Origin: Caproicibacter sp047833665 | GTDB lineage: Bacteria > Bacillota > Clostridia > Oscillospirales > Acutalibacteraceae | Length of the DNA stretch: 64,000 nucleotides | Reading direction: 5' to 3' | Assembly (NCBI GenBank): GCA_047833665.1 | Contig: CP181261.1 | Span: 2,418,001-2,482,000 of the forward strand | Part shown: piece after piece, positions 32,741-42,967 of the stretch | Layout: every line of letters starts with the position of its first letter | Position numbering within the stretch: the stretch's first letter is position 1 | Translations under genes and position numbers: made by a program | The notes under the pieces: model-generated | The model's database searches: none | What the model was told of the DNA's origin: nothing | The model's input: only the letters and a program-made list of their open reading frames with translations

Positions 32741-34123
32741 TCATTCGTTCTCCGAAATGCCCTGTGTGTTCTTCTGGGTATGTGGATGAAACGGAATACC
32801 AAAAAGCATAATAATTGCAAAAATAATTAAGTAATAAACAACAGCCATGCCATGGGCTAAACAAGCTGCCAACATCATAAAGATGCACCCAAAGACGGAA
32901 AGGATCGGCATAACAATTCGTTGCATAGCGTTTAACGTTTTTTCTTTTATCATTAACATAATAAAGATCGGGATATACCCCGCATAAAGCGTAATAATCG
33001 GCAATTCAGAAGTATCAAAACAAAAAGGGCCAAACCATGGAGTTGGCGCGAGCATGGCCCCGTAAAAATACAGCAGCCAAAATCCGCAAAGCAAAAGTCC
33101 GATGATGGATGAATTACCGGGCATATTCGTCACAGGATCAACCTGCGAAAATACCTTTGGCATTGGTCCGGAACCGCGGGCTGCCAGCGAATACATGCCT
33201 CTGGTGCAGGCGAGCATCAAGCCATTTAAAGTGCCAAGACAAGAAACGATGACAAACACAAAGATTAACGTACCCCCTATGGAACCGAATATGTTTTGAA
33301 ATGCTAACTTTGCTCCGGCTTGACCATTTTCCATCAATGTCTTTGTAGGCACAACACCGGCAAGACCAATGTAATAAAAAACATAAACAGAAACTACAAT
33401 GAAAGAACCCCAAACTAAGGCTCTTGGAAGATTCTTTTTCGCATCTTTTAATTCCGCATTAATAGAGGTTGCAAGAATCCATCCTTCATATGCAAAAGCA
33501 ACTGCTACAACCGATGCAAACAAACCTCCTCCCACGCTGGAACCGTTCGATGTCAGATTGGTGAAATTTTGTACTGTCATGCCGTTTGACAAACCGATGA
33601 AAGTACCTACAACTGCCATCAATAACAGAGGAATCAATTTGATAACCGTTGTAGCAACCTGAAATTTTCCTGCAAGAACAGGTGAAAGTGCATTTAAAGC
33701 ATAGCTGCAAATCAGATAAAAACAGGTAAGTGCCATACAAGGCCCGCCGGTAATATCCCACCCCAGCAATACACAGGTAAAACGTGCACAAACCCACGCC
33801 AATACCGATGTTAACGTTGGATTATAAATCATTGCCATAAACCATCCAACATAATATCCGTATTTCTTGCCGACTGTCATTTCTGCATAATCGACAATTC
33901 CATTTACCTTTTCATATTTTGCTGCCATTGTTGCAAATGTGTAGGAACATACAATCATGATAAATCCCACAATCAGCCATGCGGCAATACCGATGGGCAT
34001 ATTTCCTCCGGTTGCCTTTAGCACCGATTCTGCCTTAAAAAATACGCCGCTCCCGATCACAATGCCAACAACCATAGCAATCGCTGTTAATAATCCATAC
34101 TTCTTTTTCAGACTGTTTTCCAT
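32741..34123 (-). CDS. APC-family amino acid permease
   Basis: The 460-residue membrane protein has 12 helices, the N-terminal GIVIGSGVFFKAE motif of APC/LAT-type carriers and the AFAYEGWILATSINAELKDAKKNLPRAL block. It is closest in layout to bacterial serine/threonine exchangers of the SteT type, but the substrate is not certain. The ATG at 34123 follows AAGGAG; the TTG one codon earlier is less likely. It is a single gene between the tRNA and the IS cluster. Confidence 0.88.
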   Translation of the reverse strand: MENSLKKKYGLLTAIAMVVGIVIGSGVFFKAESVLKATGGNMPIGIAAWLIVGFIMIVCSYTFATMAAKYEKVNGIVDYAEMTVGKKYGYYVGWFMAMIYNPTLTSVLAWVCARFTCVLLGWDITGGPCMALTCFYLICSYALNALSPVLAGKFQVATTVIKLIPLLLMAVVGTFIGLSNGMTVQNFTNLTSNGSSVGGGLFASVVAVAFAYEGWILATSINAELKDAKKNLPRALVWGSFIVVSVYVFYYIGLAGVVPTKTLMENGQAGAKLAFQNIFGSIGGTLIFVFVIVSCLGTLNGLMLACTRGMYSLAARGSGPMPKVFSQVDPVTNMPGNSSIIGLLLCGFWLLYFYGAMLAPTPWFGPFCFDTSELPIITLYAGYIPIFIMLMIKEKTLNAMQRIVMPILSVFGCIFMMLAACLAHGMAVVYYLIIFAIIMLFGIPFHPHTQKNTQGISENE

Positions 34124-34229
34124 CAAATCTGCTCCTTTTTATATTCCTGCTCTATATTTAAAGTAGAAATCGTTCTTTTTCAGTATATCAATTTAAATTA
34201 GCAATCACAATATTAAATTTTCTATTTTT

Positions 34230-35560
34230 GATGGAGTACAATAAAGTTCGCAATTTCATAAAGGCATAGAAAAGTCATTGGGACTCCGATAAAATGAATG
34301 GTGAGAAGACATTCAAAAAAGGAGAGATACCCAATGACTCACAAAAAGGATACCACAGATTTGACAGAATTGCTACTAAAATGTATGGCGCAGCCGGATC
34401 CAATGCTGTCGATGCTGGAATGGCTGTGTACCCGTCTGATGGAAGCAGAGGTCTCCGGTATCGTTGGCGCAGAAAAGAATGCACACAATCCATCCCGCCG
34501 TGATTACCGCTGCGGCTATCGGCCGCGTCGATTGGATACTCGTATGGGGACGATGTATCTGATGGTACCAAAACTCCGAAATCAGGGCTATATCCCGTTT
34601 TTCGTAACAGAACGCAAGCGCAGTGAAGCAGCGCTGATTCAAGTGGTTCAAGAAGCGTTTGTGCAGGGTGTATCTACGCGAAAGATGGAGAAACTAGCTC
34701 GCAGTCTTGGAATTGAAAATCTTTCTCGCAGTCAAGTCAGTGAAATGACGAAAGGTCTTAACGAGCAGGTACAGTACTTCCGCAGCCGGCCTCTGACGGG
34801 TCGCTATCCTGTCATTTGGACAGATGCACTGTATGAAAAAATTCGTATGGATGGCCGGGTCGTCAGCATGGCTGTGATGGTAGTTTGCGGCGTCAATGAA
34901 CAGGGACATAGGGATATCATTGCTGTAGAGCCAATGCTGGATGAATCTAAAGAAAGTTATTCTCAATTGTTTCAAAGTCTTCTAGATCGTGGTCTGAAAA
35001 CACCGCTCCTGGTGGTTTCAGACGCGAATAAAGGGCTGATTGCAGCCATCCGTGAGAGTTTTCCGGGAGCTTCCTGGCAACGGTGCAAAGTCCATTTTAT
35101 GCGAAATATTTTGGCTCATGTACCCCAGAAGGAAAAAGAATCCTTTGCGGCTCAGTTAAAAGAAATTTGGCTGGCACCTTCCGCTAAAATAGCTAGACAA
35201 CGCGCAGAGCAAATATCAGAACAGTATGGAAAACGCTTTCCAAAAGCAATTGAGCTTCTGCAAGATGGGCTGGAAGATTCTCTAGCCTTCTATGCTTTTC
35301 CGGAACTCGATGCTCGCAAAATCTCCTCAACCAATATGCTAGAACGGCTAAACAAGGAAATTCGCCGCAGAACCAGCGTAGTCGGAATATTTCCTAATCC
35401 GGATTCCTATCTACGGCTGGTAACAACACATCTGATGGAGTATGCGGAGGACTGGTCTATTTCCAGAGCATACTTAAACCCGAAATCCATTCTTTCACTG
35501 TTAAACGTAGCCTAATTCATTTTCCGGAGTCCCGAAATTGCGAACTTCCCTTGACACTAG
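34230..35560 (+). mobile_element. IS256-type element, copy B (full length)
   Basis: The element runs from GATGGAGTACAAT to ..CCCTTGACACTAG. An 8-bp direct repeat CTATTTTT flanks it at 34222-34229 and, beyond the IS3 inserted at its end, at 37025-37032. This is the only copy in the window whose original target duplication can still be seen. Confidence 0.92.
34334..35515 (+). CDS. IS256-family transposase, copy B
   Basis: The 393-residue transposase starts MTHKKDTTDLTELLL after AGGAGAGATACCCA, with the DDE residues as in copy A. It differs from copy A at scattered positions (for example HKKD for QKKN, DIIAVEP for DILAVEP). The frame is intact. Confidence 0.93.
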   Translation: MTHKKDTTDLTELLLKCMAQPDPMLSMLEWLCTRLMEAEVSGIVGAEKNAHNPSRRDYRCGYRPRRLDTRMGTMYLMVPKLRNQGYIPFFVTERKRSEAALIQVVQEAFVQGVSTRKMEKLARSLGIENLSRSQVSEMTKGLNEQVQYFRSRPLTGRYPVIWTDALYEKIRMDGRVVSMAVMVVCGVNEQGHRDIIAVEPMLDESKESYSQLFQSLLDRGLKTPLLVVSDANKGLIAAIRESFPGASWQRCKVHFMRNILAHVPQKEKESFAAQLKEIWLAPSAKIARQRAEQISEQYGKRFPKAIELLQDGLEDSLAFYAFPELDARKISSTNMLERLNKEIRRRTSVVGIFPNPDSYLRLVTTHLMEYAEDWSISRAYLNPKSILSLLNVA

Positions 35561-37020
35561 GGGGTGCGGACAAAAAGTTGGACTGAATACACTCAGGAAG
35601 GAGATAGAGGATGTATTCAGAGGAACAATATCGAAAAGCCCTGGAGGTTTATGAAGAAACGAAATCGGTAACAAAAACAATAACGATTTTGGGATATCCG
35701 GCACGCAGGCAAACGCTATACAATTGGATCAATCGAAAACGAATGTTGCCGGAAGACCGATGCACCTTTTGTGGATATAATACACCGGAGCACCCTCGCC
35801 ATCCACCTATAGAATTAAAGCTTGAAATTTTACACCGTTGCTTTGAGCTGGGAGAAGATGTACAATTAGTATCAAATGAAGTGGGATATAGCACAGCAAG
35901 TATATATAACTGGCGGCGCAAATATATCCAGAAAGGTGCTGCGGCATTAATGAATGCATCCAATGAGCGAGCCAGAGGGAAACTGACGGAAGGAAAAGCT
36001 GCATCTTCAGAGGAACTTGATGAACTGAAAGCAAAAATCCAAGATATGCAGTTAGAAATTGACATTCTGAAAAAAACAATTGATGTGCTAAAAAAAGACC
36101 CCGGCGTCAACAAGAGTCCCTTGAACAACAGGGAGAAGGCAGTAATTGTTGATGCCTTAAAAGAGAAGTATCCACTGCCTGTATTGATAAAAAAACTCAA
36201 ACTGGCAAAGAGCAGCTATTACTATCAAAACAAACGGGTCAGTTTTGCAAAGAAGCATAAAGATGATTATCAAGCTATTGCGACCATATTCCACAACAAT
36301 AAGGAAAGATATGGATATCGTAGAATTAAAATAGTATTGAACCGAGAGGGCTATACCCTATCCGAAAAGGTGATACGTCAAATTATGCGTGAAAATGGCT
36401 TGGTTGTGAAAGGCCGAAAAGCGAGAAAATACTGCTCTTACAAAGGAGAAATTAGCCCTGAAGTACCCAATGTGATTCGAAGAAATTTCAGAGCTGACAA
36501 GCCAAATCAGAAGTGGTTGACTGATGTGACGGAGTTCTCAATTCCAGCAGGAAAAGTATATTTGTCTCCTATTATTGACTGCTATGATGGTATGCCGGTA
36601 GCATGGAACATTAGCTGTAAACCAGACGCACAATTGGTAAACCGTATGCTGGATCGTGCAATTAGTGCACTTCCTCAAGATGCGCATCCGATTATTCATT
36701 CAGATCGAGGCTGTCACTATCGATGGCCGGGCTGGATAGATCGAACCCGTAAGGCAGGATTGATCAGATCAATGTCTCAAAAAGGGTGTTCACCGGACAA
36801 TTCAGCCTGTGAAGGTTTTTTTGGAAGAATGAAGAATGAGATGTTCTACGGCCGTTCTTGGCAAGGTATCACAGTAGAAGATTTTATGCAGCAAATTGAA
36901 GCTTATATGGTATGGTATCGGGATACGAGAATCAAAATATCTCTTGGAGGATTGAGTCCAGCAGAATATAGAATCAAAATGGGATTAGCCATATAGTCCA
37001 ATAAAATGTCCGCAGGCCCC
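35561..37020 (+). mobile_element. IS3-family element, copy 2
   Basis: The 1460-bp element is bounded by GGGGTGCGGACA and TGTCCGCAGGCCCC and flanked by a 3-bp direct repeat TAG (35558-35560 and 37021-37023), the size usual for IS3. It was inserted at the last bases of IS256-type copy B. It is therefore younger than that copy. Confidence 0.92.
35611..36996 (+). CDS. IS3-family transposase, copy 2
   Basis: The 461-residue, single-frame transposase is nearly identical to that at 6246. The helix-turn-helix, coiled-coil and DDE core residues (TDVTEF, HSDRG, ACEGFFG) are present. The ribosome binding site AGGAAGGAG precedes the ATG. The element ends and duplication are intact, so this copy is the more likely source. 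Confidence 0.92.
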   Translation: MYSEEQYRKALEVYEETKSVTKTITILGYPARRQTLYNWINRKRMLPEDRCTFCGYNTPEHPRHPPIELKLEILHRCFELGEDVQLVSNEVGYSTASIYNWRRKYIQKGAAALMNASNERARGKLTEGKAASSEELDELKAKIQDMQLEIDILKKTIDVLKKDPGVNKSPLNNREKAVIVDALKEKYPLPVLIKKLKLAKSSYYYQNKRVSFAKKHKDDYQAIATIFHNNKERYGYRRIKIVLNREGYTLSEKVIRQIMRENGLVVKGRKARKYCSYKGEISPEVPNVIRRNFRADKPNQKWLTDVTEFSIPAGKVYLSPIIDCYDGMPVAWNISCKPDAQLVNRMLDRAISALPQDAHPIIHSDRGCHYRWPGWIDRTRKAGLIRSMSQKGCSPDNSACEGFFGRMKNEMFYGRSWQGITVEDFMQQIEAYMVWYRDTRIKISLGGLSPAEYRIKMGLAI

Positions 37021-37032
37021 TAGCCTATTTTT

Positions 37033-37697
37033 ATCTAAATTATTGTAAATTATATACAATTTATGTAATGACAGTAAAATAATATTTTTCAAAATTCGCC
37101 TTTGCTCTATCATAACAAAGTAAACAAGACGAAAATTTTCAAAACAAACAGTTATCTCCAAAAGCATCAACAAGGGAAAGTAAGAAAATACTCGAACTAA
37201 GCGACAATTTAACCTTTCATTAAAGGCCTCAACGAGGCCATAACATGCAGGTGCATGAACAGGAAAAAGGAGACAAACAAAATGGAGACAATTCGCTTCT
37301 TGACATCCGTTCGTAAAAATGACAAAATATTGATAAATATTGAATAAACGGCTAAAATAAAAAGCCGAAAATTCATATGTTTGGGGGTATCGTAAATCCG
37401 TGGTGTATTGATGCATTTAATAAGACATCCGCAAACCCAAATAATGTTTTTAAAGATGATTGTTACTGCCAAAATCACATTACCAAAATAGGAACAGCAT
37501 TTGCTAGGCAAACCAAGCGTAAACGTAAATCCGATGCTTAATGCAAAGAGTCTGGCAATGCTGTATATTGTTGGCGGATTTCGAAAGCATTTTTTAAGTT
37601 TAAAACCTGTTTCACGTTTAGAATGCAACGCTTTGCTGAACGCTTGAAACAGATATGGACAAATTCAACTTGTAAAATCGCGTAAAGAGAGAGTTTT
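37033..37697. other. AT-rich region without a confident gene
   Basis: A minus-strand open frame at 37209-37628 could encode 139 hydrophobic residues, but it would start at a TTG without a ribosome binding site. Its composition is what AT-rich antisense DNA gives by chance, so I do not call it. The trkA promoter must lie near the right end. Confidence 0.4.
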
Positions 37698-39083
37698 ATG
37701 AAAATTGTAATTGTTGGAGACGGAAAAGTAGGATATACGTTGGCCTCGCAGCTGTCAACGGAAAATCACGATATTACTTTGATTGACAACAATCCGGAAA
37801 CCCTTCAGCGCACCATAGAAGAGCTTGATGTGATTGGTGTCAAAGGAAACGGTGCAAACTATCTCACTCAGCAGGAAGCCGGTGTGCAGGATGCAGACCT
37901 GCTCATAGCGGTCACTTCCAGTGATGAGATAAATATTATCTGTTGTTTGCTTGCCAAAAAGTTAGGGGCAAAACATACAATCGCGAGAATTCGGAATCCA
38001 GAGTATTCGGAACAGCTGGCCTTTTTGCAAGAGGACCTAGGGCTTAGCATGACCATCAATCCGGAAAAGGCTTCCGCACGCGAAATCGTCCGTATTATTA
38101 ATTTCCCTCCTGCTGTTTCAGTAAAAAGTCTTGTCAAAGATCGGGTGATACTGGTCGAATCTAGGATTATATCGGGCAGTGAACTTTGTGGAAAAAAGGT
38201 ATTGGAGATACACAGAAAATATAAATTGGATATTTTACTCTGCCTTTTGGAAAGAAAAGGAGAAATTTTCATTCCGAATGCCAACGATGTCTTACTTGAG
38301 GGCGATAAAGTCCATGTGACAGGCAATATCGGCGATATTGTCACTTTCATGAAACTGGCAGGCCACAAAGACCACAAAGTCCGGACGGTCATGATAATTG
38401 GCGGAGGCAAAATTTCCTATTATCTGGCCCAGCGGATTTTAAAAATGGGTTTGCAGGTAAAAATCATAGAAAAGGATAAAAAGCGCTGTGACGAGCTCTG
38501 CGAGCTTTTGCCGCAGGCTATGATTATTAATGGAGACGGAACTCGACAAAGTTTGCTGGAAGAGGAAGGAATCTCCAGCACCGATGTGATGATTGCGCTT
38601 ACCGGGATTGATGAAGAAAATATTATAGCCTCCTTATTTGCGTCAAAACGCGGCGTTAAAAAAGTAATTGCAAAAATTGACCGCACAGAATATATGAATG
38701 TCATCGATGACACGAACATCGACAGTGTCATCAGTCCGAAAATGATTACTGCATATCAGATTATTCGATATGTCCGTGCCAAACAGAACACAATTGGCTC
38801 CAAAGTAAATTCCATGGTTCGGATTGCCAACGAACGCGCCGAAGTACTGGAGTTTATTGTTGCGGAAAATACCATGCATCAAAATGAGCCGCTTAAACAA
38901 ATCGCTTTAAAGAAAGATATCGTGGTAGCATTGATTGTACATCATAATAAGCTAATGGTTCCGCACGGAGACACTGTCTTTACAAAAGGTGATTCCGTTA
39001 TCATTGTTACAATGAATCACAAGTTTACTGACATGAATGATATCTTCAGCGATTATGGCACAGCTAAATTAAATCGCATATAA
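37698..39083 (+). CDS. trkA: Trk potassium uptake regulatory subunit
   Basis: TrkA is the cytoplasmic gating ring that binds NAD(H)/ATP and controls the TrkH channel. The 461-residue protein is the full two-repeat form. Rossmann motifs occur at residues 7-12 (GDGKVG) and again near 235 (GGGKIS), each followed by a TrkA-C domain. It lies 15 bases before trkH. Confidence 0.95.
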   Translation: MKIVIVGDGKVGYTLASQLSTENHDITLIDNNPETLQRTIEELDVIGVKGNGANYLTQQEAGVQDADLLIAVTSSDEINIICCLLAKKLGAKHTIARIRNPEYSEQLAFLQEDLGLSMTINPEKASAREIVRIINFPPAVSVKSLVKDRVILVESRIISGSELCGKKVLEIHRKYKLDILLCLLERKGEIFIPNANDVLLEGDKVHVTGNIGDIVTFMKLAGHKDHKVRTVMIIGGGKISYYLAQRILKMGLQVKIIEKDKKRCDELCELLPQAMIINGDGTRQSLLEEEGISSTDVMIALTGIDEENIIASLFASKRGVKKVIAKIDRTEYMNVIDDTNIDSVISPKMITAYQIIRYVRAKQNTIGSKVNSMVRIANERAEVLEFIVAENTMHQNEPLKQIALKKDIVVALIVHHNKLMVPHGDTVFTKGDSVIIVTMNHKFTDMNDIFSDYGTAKLNRI

Positions 39084-39098
39084 GGGGACATCGCCGTT

Positions 39099-40580
39099 AT
39101 GAATCGTAAAATGTATACATATCTGTTAGGGGTTGTCCTCAAAGTTGAAGCGCTGTTTATGATTCCTTCCGCATTCATTTCTCTGTTTTATCATGAACAG
39201 CAGTCTTTTTTTGCGTTTTTTGTCACAATTCTTCTTGCATTGGCAATAGCAATCCCGCTGACTCGGCACGAACCTACCAATAAACTAATCTACATGAAAG
39301 AAGGACTATGCATCGCAGCACTTGCGTGGATTCTGATTTCCCTAGTTGGAGCAGTTCCCTTTGTGCTGAGCAACGCGATTCCCTCGTATTTGGACAGTCT
39401 GTTCGAAACGGTTTCAGGTTTCACCACAACCGGTGCCAGCATTTTAAATGATGTTGAGTCTCTGCCTCGCGGGATGCTCTTTTGGAGAAGTTTTACCCAC
39501 TGGATTGGCGGCATGGGTGTTTTGGTTTTCCTCCTTGCTGTTGTTCCTTTTTCGGGCGGTTCCATGCTTCATATTATGCGAGCGGAATCTCCCGGCCCTT
39601 CCACAAATAAGTTCGTTCCAAAAGTAAAACAAACCGCCAAAATTTTGTATGGCATATACATCATTTTAACTGTGGCGGAAGTCATACTGCTTCTTCTCGG
39701 CGGAATGCCCCTTTTGGATAGTCTTATCAATTCCTTCGGAACGGCGGGTACCGGCGGATTCGCCATGAAAAACCAATCCATTGCTGCGTATCACAACGCA
39801 TACTTTGAGTACGTGATTGGCATCTTTATGATTCTGTTCGGTATCAACTTTAATATCTACTTTCTGCTGCTGACAAAAAAATTCAAGGAATCTTTTCACA
39901 ATGAAGAAATCAAAGTCTATTTGAGCGTGATTGGAGCAGCAGTTCTCCTCATTACACTGAATATTTATCGCACTAACTACCAAACAATCTCAGAAGCTTT
40001 TCGGAATGCTTTTTTCCAAGTGTCTTCCATTATTACCACAACGGGTTTTGCAACCGCAAACTACGACAAATGGCCACAATTTTCACGTGTTATTTTGCTC
40101 TCTTTAATGTTCTGCGGTGCATGTGCCGGCTCAACCGGCGGCGGAATGAAAGTTTCAAGGCTCATTATTGCCTTTAAAACAGCGAAAAGGGAACTAAAGC
40201 GAATGCTCCACCCCAAGGTAGTCGATTCGGTACGTATGGACGGAAAGGCAATTGATAACGAAACAATTTCTCTTGTGAATGTTTATATCATTTTATATAT
40301 TGCCATTTTAGCGCTGTCCGTTCTGCTGATTTCTCTTGAAGGTTTCAATTTTGATACAACGTTTTCATCCGTTGTGGCATGCATCAACAATATTGGTCCC
40401 GGATTAGGAATTGTTGGGCCAATCGGTAATTACTCCGGTTTCAGCCCATTAGGAAAAATTGTGCTAATCTTAGATATGCTAATTGGAAGACTGGAAATTT
40501 TCCCGATTTTAACGCTTGTTTCACTAGTTGCTCGGAAAAGAGTGCATAACAGAACTGTTGGCCCTTCGTTTTATGAATAA
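39099..40580 (+). CDS. trkH: Trk potassium channel subunit
   Basis: The 493-residue membrane protein has the four pore repeats of the TrkH/KtrB family, with selectivity-filter glycines in SGFTTTGASI, FGTAGTGGFA, STGGGMKV and NIGPGLG, and the IGGMGVLVF segment. With TrkA it imports potassium. It is co-transcribed with trkA. Confidence 0.95.
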   Translation: MNRKMYTYLLGVVLKVEALFMIPSAFISLFYHEQQSFFAFFVTILLALAIAIPLTRHEPTNKLIYMKEGLCIAALAWILISLVGAVPFVLSNAIPSYLDSLFETVSGFTTTGASILNDVESLPRGMLFWRSFTHWIGGMGVLVFLLAVVPFSGGSMLHIMRAESPGPSTNKFVPKVKQTAKILYGIYIILTVAEVILLLLGGMPLLDSLINSFGTAGTGGFAMKNQSIAAYHNAYFEYVIGIFMILFGINFNIYFLLLTKKFKESFHNEEIKVYLSVIGAAVLLITLNIYRTNYQTISEAFRNAFFQVSSIITTTGFATANYDKWPQFSRVILLSLMFCGACAGSTGGGMKVSRLIIAFKTAKRELKRMLHPKVVDSVRMDGKAIDNETISLVNVYIILYIAILALSVLLISLEGFNFDTTFSSVVACINNIGPGLGIVGPIGNYSGFSPLGKIVLILDMLIGRLEIFPILTLVSLVARKRVHNRTVGPSFYE

Positions 40581-40676
40581 CACCCGGCCGCAGAGAGATA
40601 GACAACTTTCGCTTTGCACTGCTTGTCCCTTATGTTATACTGATTTTCGTTACATATTACTAGGAGGGATTCGTCA

Positions 40677-40898
40677 ATGAATCAGGAAGCAACCATAACC
40701 ATGGAAGAAGAATTTGAGCCGCAGCGGGCAGAAGTAAAAAAATGGTCGGCTTTTGTTGAGTCAGATGTTGTAAATTTTTTTACCGCCCACAACATTGAAA
40801 AGATGACGATTGACGACGGAAACGGAAACAAGGCAAAACTTTCAAGAACAAAAGACGGCGGCATCAAAATTGATTCTACCTCTTCCGTTATTCTTTAA
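40677..40898 (+). CDS. Small acidic hypothetical protein
   Basis: The product is 73 residues, starts MNQEATITMEEEF after AGGAGGG, and is followed by a strong terminator, so it is a real transcription unit. A short TATACT -10-like box lies upstream near 40637. It ends in a beta-rich part (NGNKAKLSRTKDGGIKIDSTS). No family is recognised. Confidence 0.65.
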   Translation: MNQEATITMEEEFEPQRAEVKKWSAFVESDVVNFFTAHNIEKMTIDDGNGNKAKLSRTKDGGIKIDSTSSVIL

Positions 40899-40950
40899 TT
40901 TCTATTCATAACTGCTTTTTGAATACTACATACTTTTTGCAATATCTTTA

Positions 40951-40987
40951 AAACCGCTAATCTTCTCAGAGATTGGCGGTTTTTTTA
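40951..40987 (+). terminator. Rho-independent terminator
   Basis: AACCGCTAATCT pairs with AGAGATTGGCGGT (a few mismatches) and is followed by TTTTTTT. Confidence 0.85.
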
Positions 40988-41105
40988 CTTTTAAATTGCA
41001 GTTCGTATTTTTTCAATACATTTCAGCATAATGAAAGATATGACACTGTTTGAGTAGGATTGGGCACTGTCGTTTGGAAAAAGTACAGGGCAAAGGAGAA
41101 ATTTT

Positions 41106-42008
41106 ATGAATCGGATAAAAGTGATGTCTATTTTTGGTACAAGACCGGAAGCGATAAAAATGTGCCCATTAGTCAAAGAACTGGAACGGCATCCGGAGAT
41201 TGACAGTATGGTATGTGTAACAGCACAGCATCGCCAAATGCTGGACCAAGTGCTGAAAATATTCGATGTTCGGCCGGATTATGATATGAATATCATGAGC
41301 AGCGGTCAGACGCTTTATGACATCACTTCACGCGTTCTGTTGGGACTGGGTACTCTTTTTGAAAAAGTTCATCCCGACCTAGTTTTGATTCATGGTGATA
41401 CCTCCACATCATTTACGGCCGCACTTGCGGCTTTTTACGCAAAAATTCCTGTGGGGCACGTGGAAGCGGGACTGCGTACATTTAACAAATATTCTCCTTT
41501 CCCGGAGGAAATGAATCGCTGTCTTACCAGCCGTATTGCTGAGTTTCATTTTGTGCCCACCGAAAATAACAAAAAAAATCTTGTCGATGAGAATATTACA
41601 CAAAATATTTACGTGACCGGAAACACGGTCATCGATTCTTTCGCGTATACCATCCGAACTAATTATGTTTTTCATGATAAACAGCTGCAGCAGATTAACT
41701 TTTCAAAAGGCCGATATATTTTGCTGACGGCGCACCGACGCGAGAATCTTGGACGGCCGTTGGAAAATATCTGCAGGGCTGCAAAGGATATCGTTGACCG
41801 TTTCCCGGATATTCATGTGATTTATCCAGTACATTTAAATGCCGCAGTTCGCAATACAGTCTTCCCGATTCTTGGAAATCACGAGCACATTCATCTAATT
41901 GACCCTGTGGATGTGGCGGATATGCATAATCTGATATCAAAATGCTTTTTTGTTATGACGGACTCCGGCGGATTGCAAGAAGAAGCTCCTTCACTTGGTT
42001 CTCCTGTC
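41106..42008 (+). pseudogene. wecB: UDP-GlcNAc 2-epimerase, 5' part (disrupted)
   Basis: WecB/MnaA makes UDP-ManNAc for teichoic-acid linkage units. About 300 residues are present: MSIFGTRPEAIKMCPLVKEL, VHGDTSTSFTAALAAFY-type motif (HGDTSTSF), VGHVEAGLRT, TAHRREN and TDSGGLQEEAPSLG. At 42009 an IS481-type element interrupts the gene just before the normally conserved RDTTERPE motif. The remaining C-terminus is found at 44300-44428. A good AAAGGAG precedes the ATG. The encoded protein lacks catalytic C-terminal parts and should be inactive. Confidence 0.9.
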
Positions 42009-42967
42009 TGTAGGACTACAATACATATTGGACAGTTGAGAAAAAATAAAATACAGAAATGGACACATCGGTTAAAATAAAGCTACGCAAACCAAATCAT
42101 ACCGAAAGGAAGTGCCCATTTCTGCATGAATAGTGTAACACAAGACATGAAGTTTAGGCAATCCCTAATGATCTATGCTCAAAAGTACGGTGTTAGCCGT
42201 GCAAGCCGAAAATACAACAAAAGCCGTTCCTTTATCTATTTTTGGATGGCCCGGTATGACGGTACATTAGAATCGTTGGCTTGCCGGTCTAGGAGGCCTC
42301 ACAGTCATCCAAACCAGCATACACCTGCCGAGTTAAAGCTGATTCGCGACATGCGGCGCAGAAATCCCGACCTCGGTATGATTGAACTATGGTCTCGGTT
42401 GAAAAAGCGGGGATACACACGATGTCCGGAAAGTCTGTTCCGTGTAATGCGCCGAATGGGAATGTTCCCAGAATCAAAACCAAAGAAGAAATATCAGCCA
42501 AAGCCATACGAGCAAATGACGCATCCCGGAGAGCGCATTCAGATCGATGTAAAAGTAGTTCCAAAGCGCTGTATTGCCAACCCTGAGCTTCGGCTTTTCC
42601 AGTACACAGCTATTGATGAATTTTCTAGGCTGCGTTTTCTGGCAGCGTACCCTGAACAGAGTACTTACTCTTCTGCTGACTTTCTAAAACGAGCTGTCGA
42701 ATGGTTTGCCCGGCGCGGCGTTCGTGTAGAATGCGTTCAAACTGACAACGGTTTTGAATTCACCAACCGTTTCTCACCTTCCAAGAAACATCTGCTGACG
42801 TTGTTCGAAGCCACTGCCGCTAAACTTCATATCCGGCACAAGTTAATTCGTCCTTATACCCCTAGGCACAACGGGAAAGTGGAACGCAGTCATCGCGAAG
42901 ACCAAAAACGCTTTTATGACAAACACCATTTTTACTCTTTAGCGGACTTTGAAAACCAACTTTCCAT
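42009..42967 (+). mobile_element. IS481-family element, truncated at its right end
   Basis: The element starts TGTAGGACTACAATACAT inside wecB and contains an integrase-core transposase running into IS256-type copy C at 42968. The right part, with the end of the transposase and the right repeat, is lost. Confidence 0.8.
42126..42967 (+). pseudogene. IS481-family transposase, C-terminus lost
   Basis: About 280 residues remain: an N-terminal helix-turn-helix (YGVSRASRKYNKSRSFIYFW), then the DDE integrase core with Asp in IQIDVKVVPK, Asp in CVQTDNGFEF and Glu in NGKVERSHREDQ. The last 25-30 residues are replaced by read-through into the IS256-type end. All three catalytic residues remain, but the terminal part is missing. 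Confidence 0.85.

Noticed and set aside
37209..37628. Hydrophobic 139-codon frame on the minus strand upstream of trkA
   Set aside because: It starts at a TTG with no binding site, and its composition is what AT-rich non-coding DNA gives.
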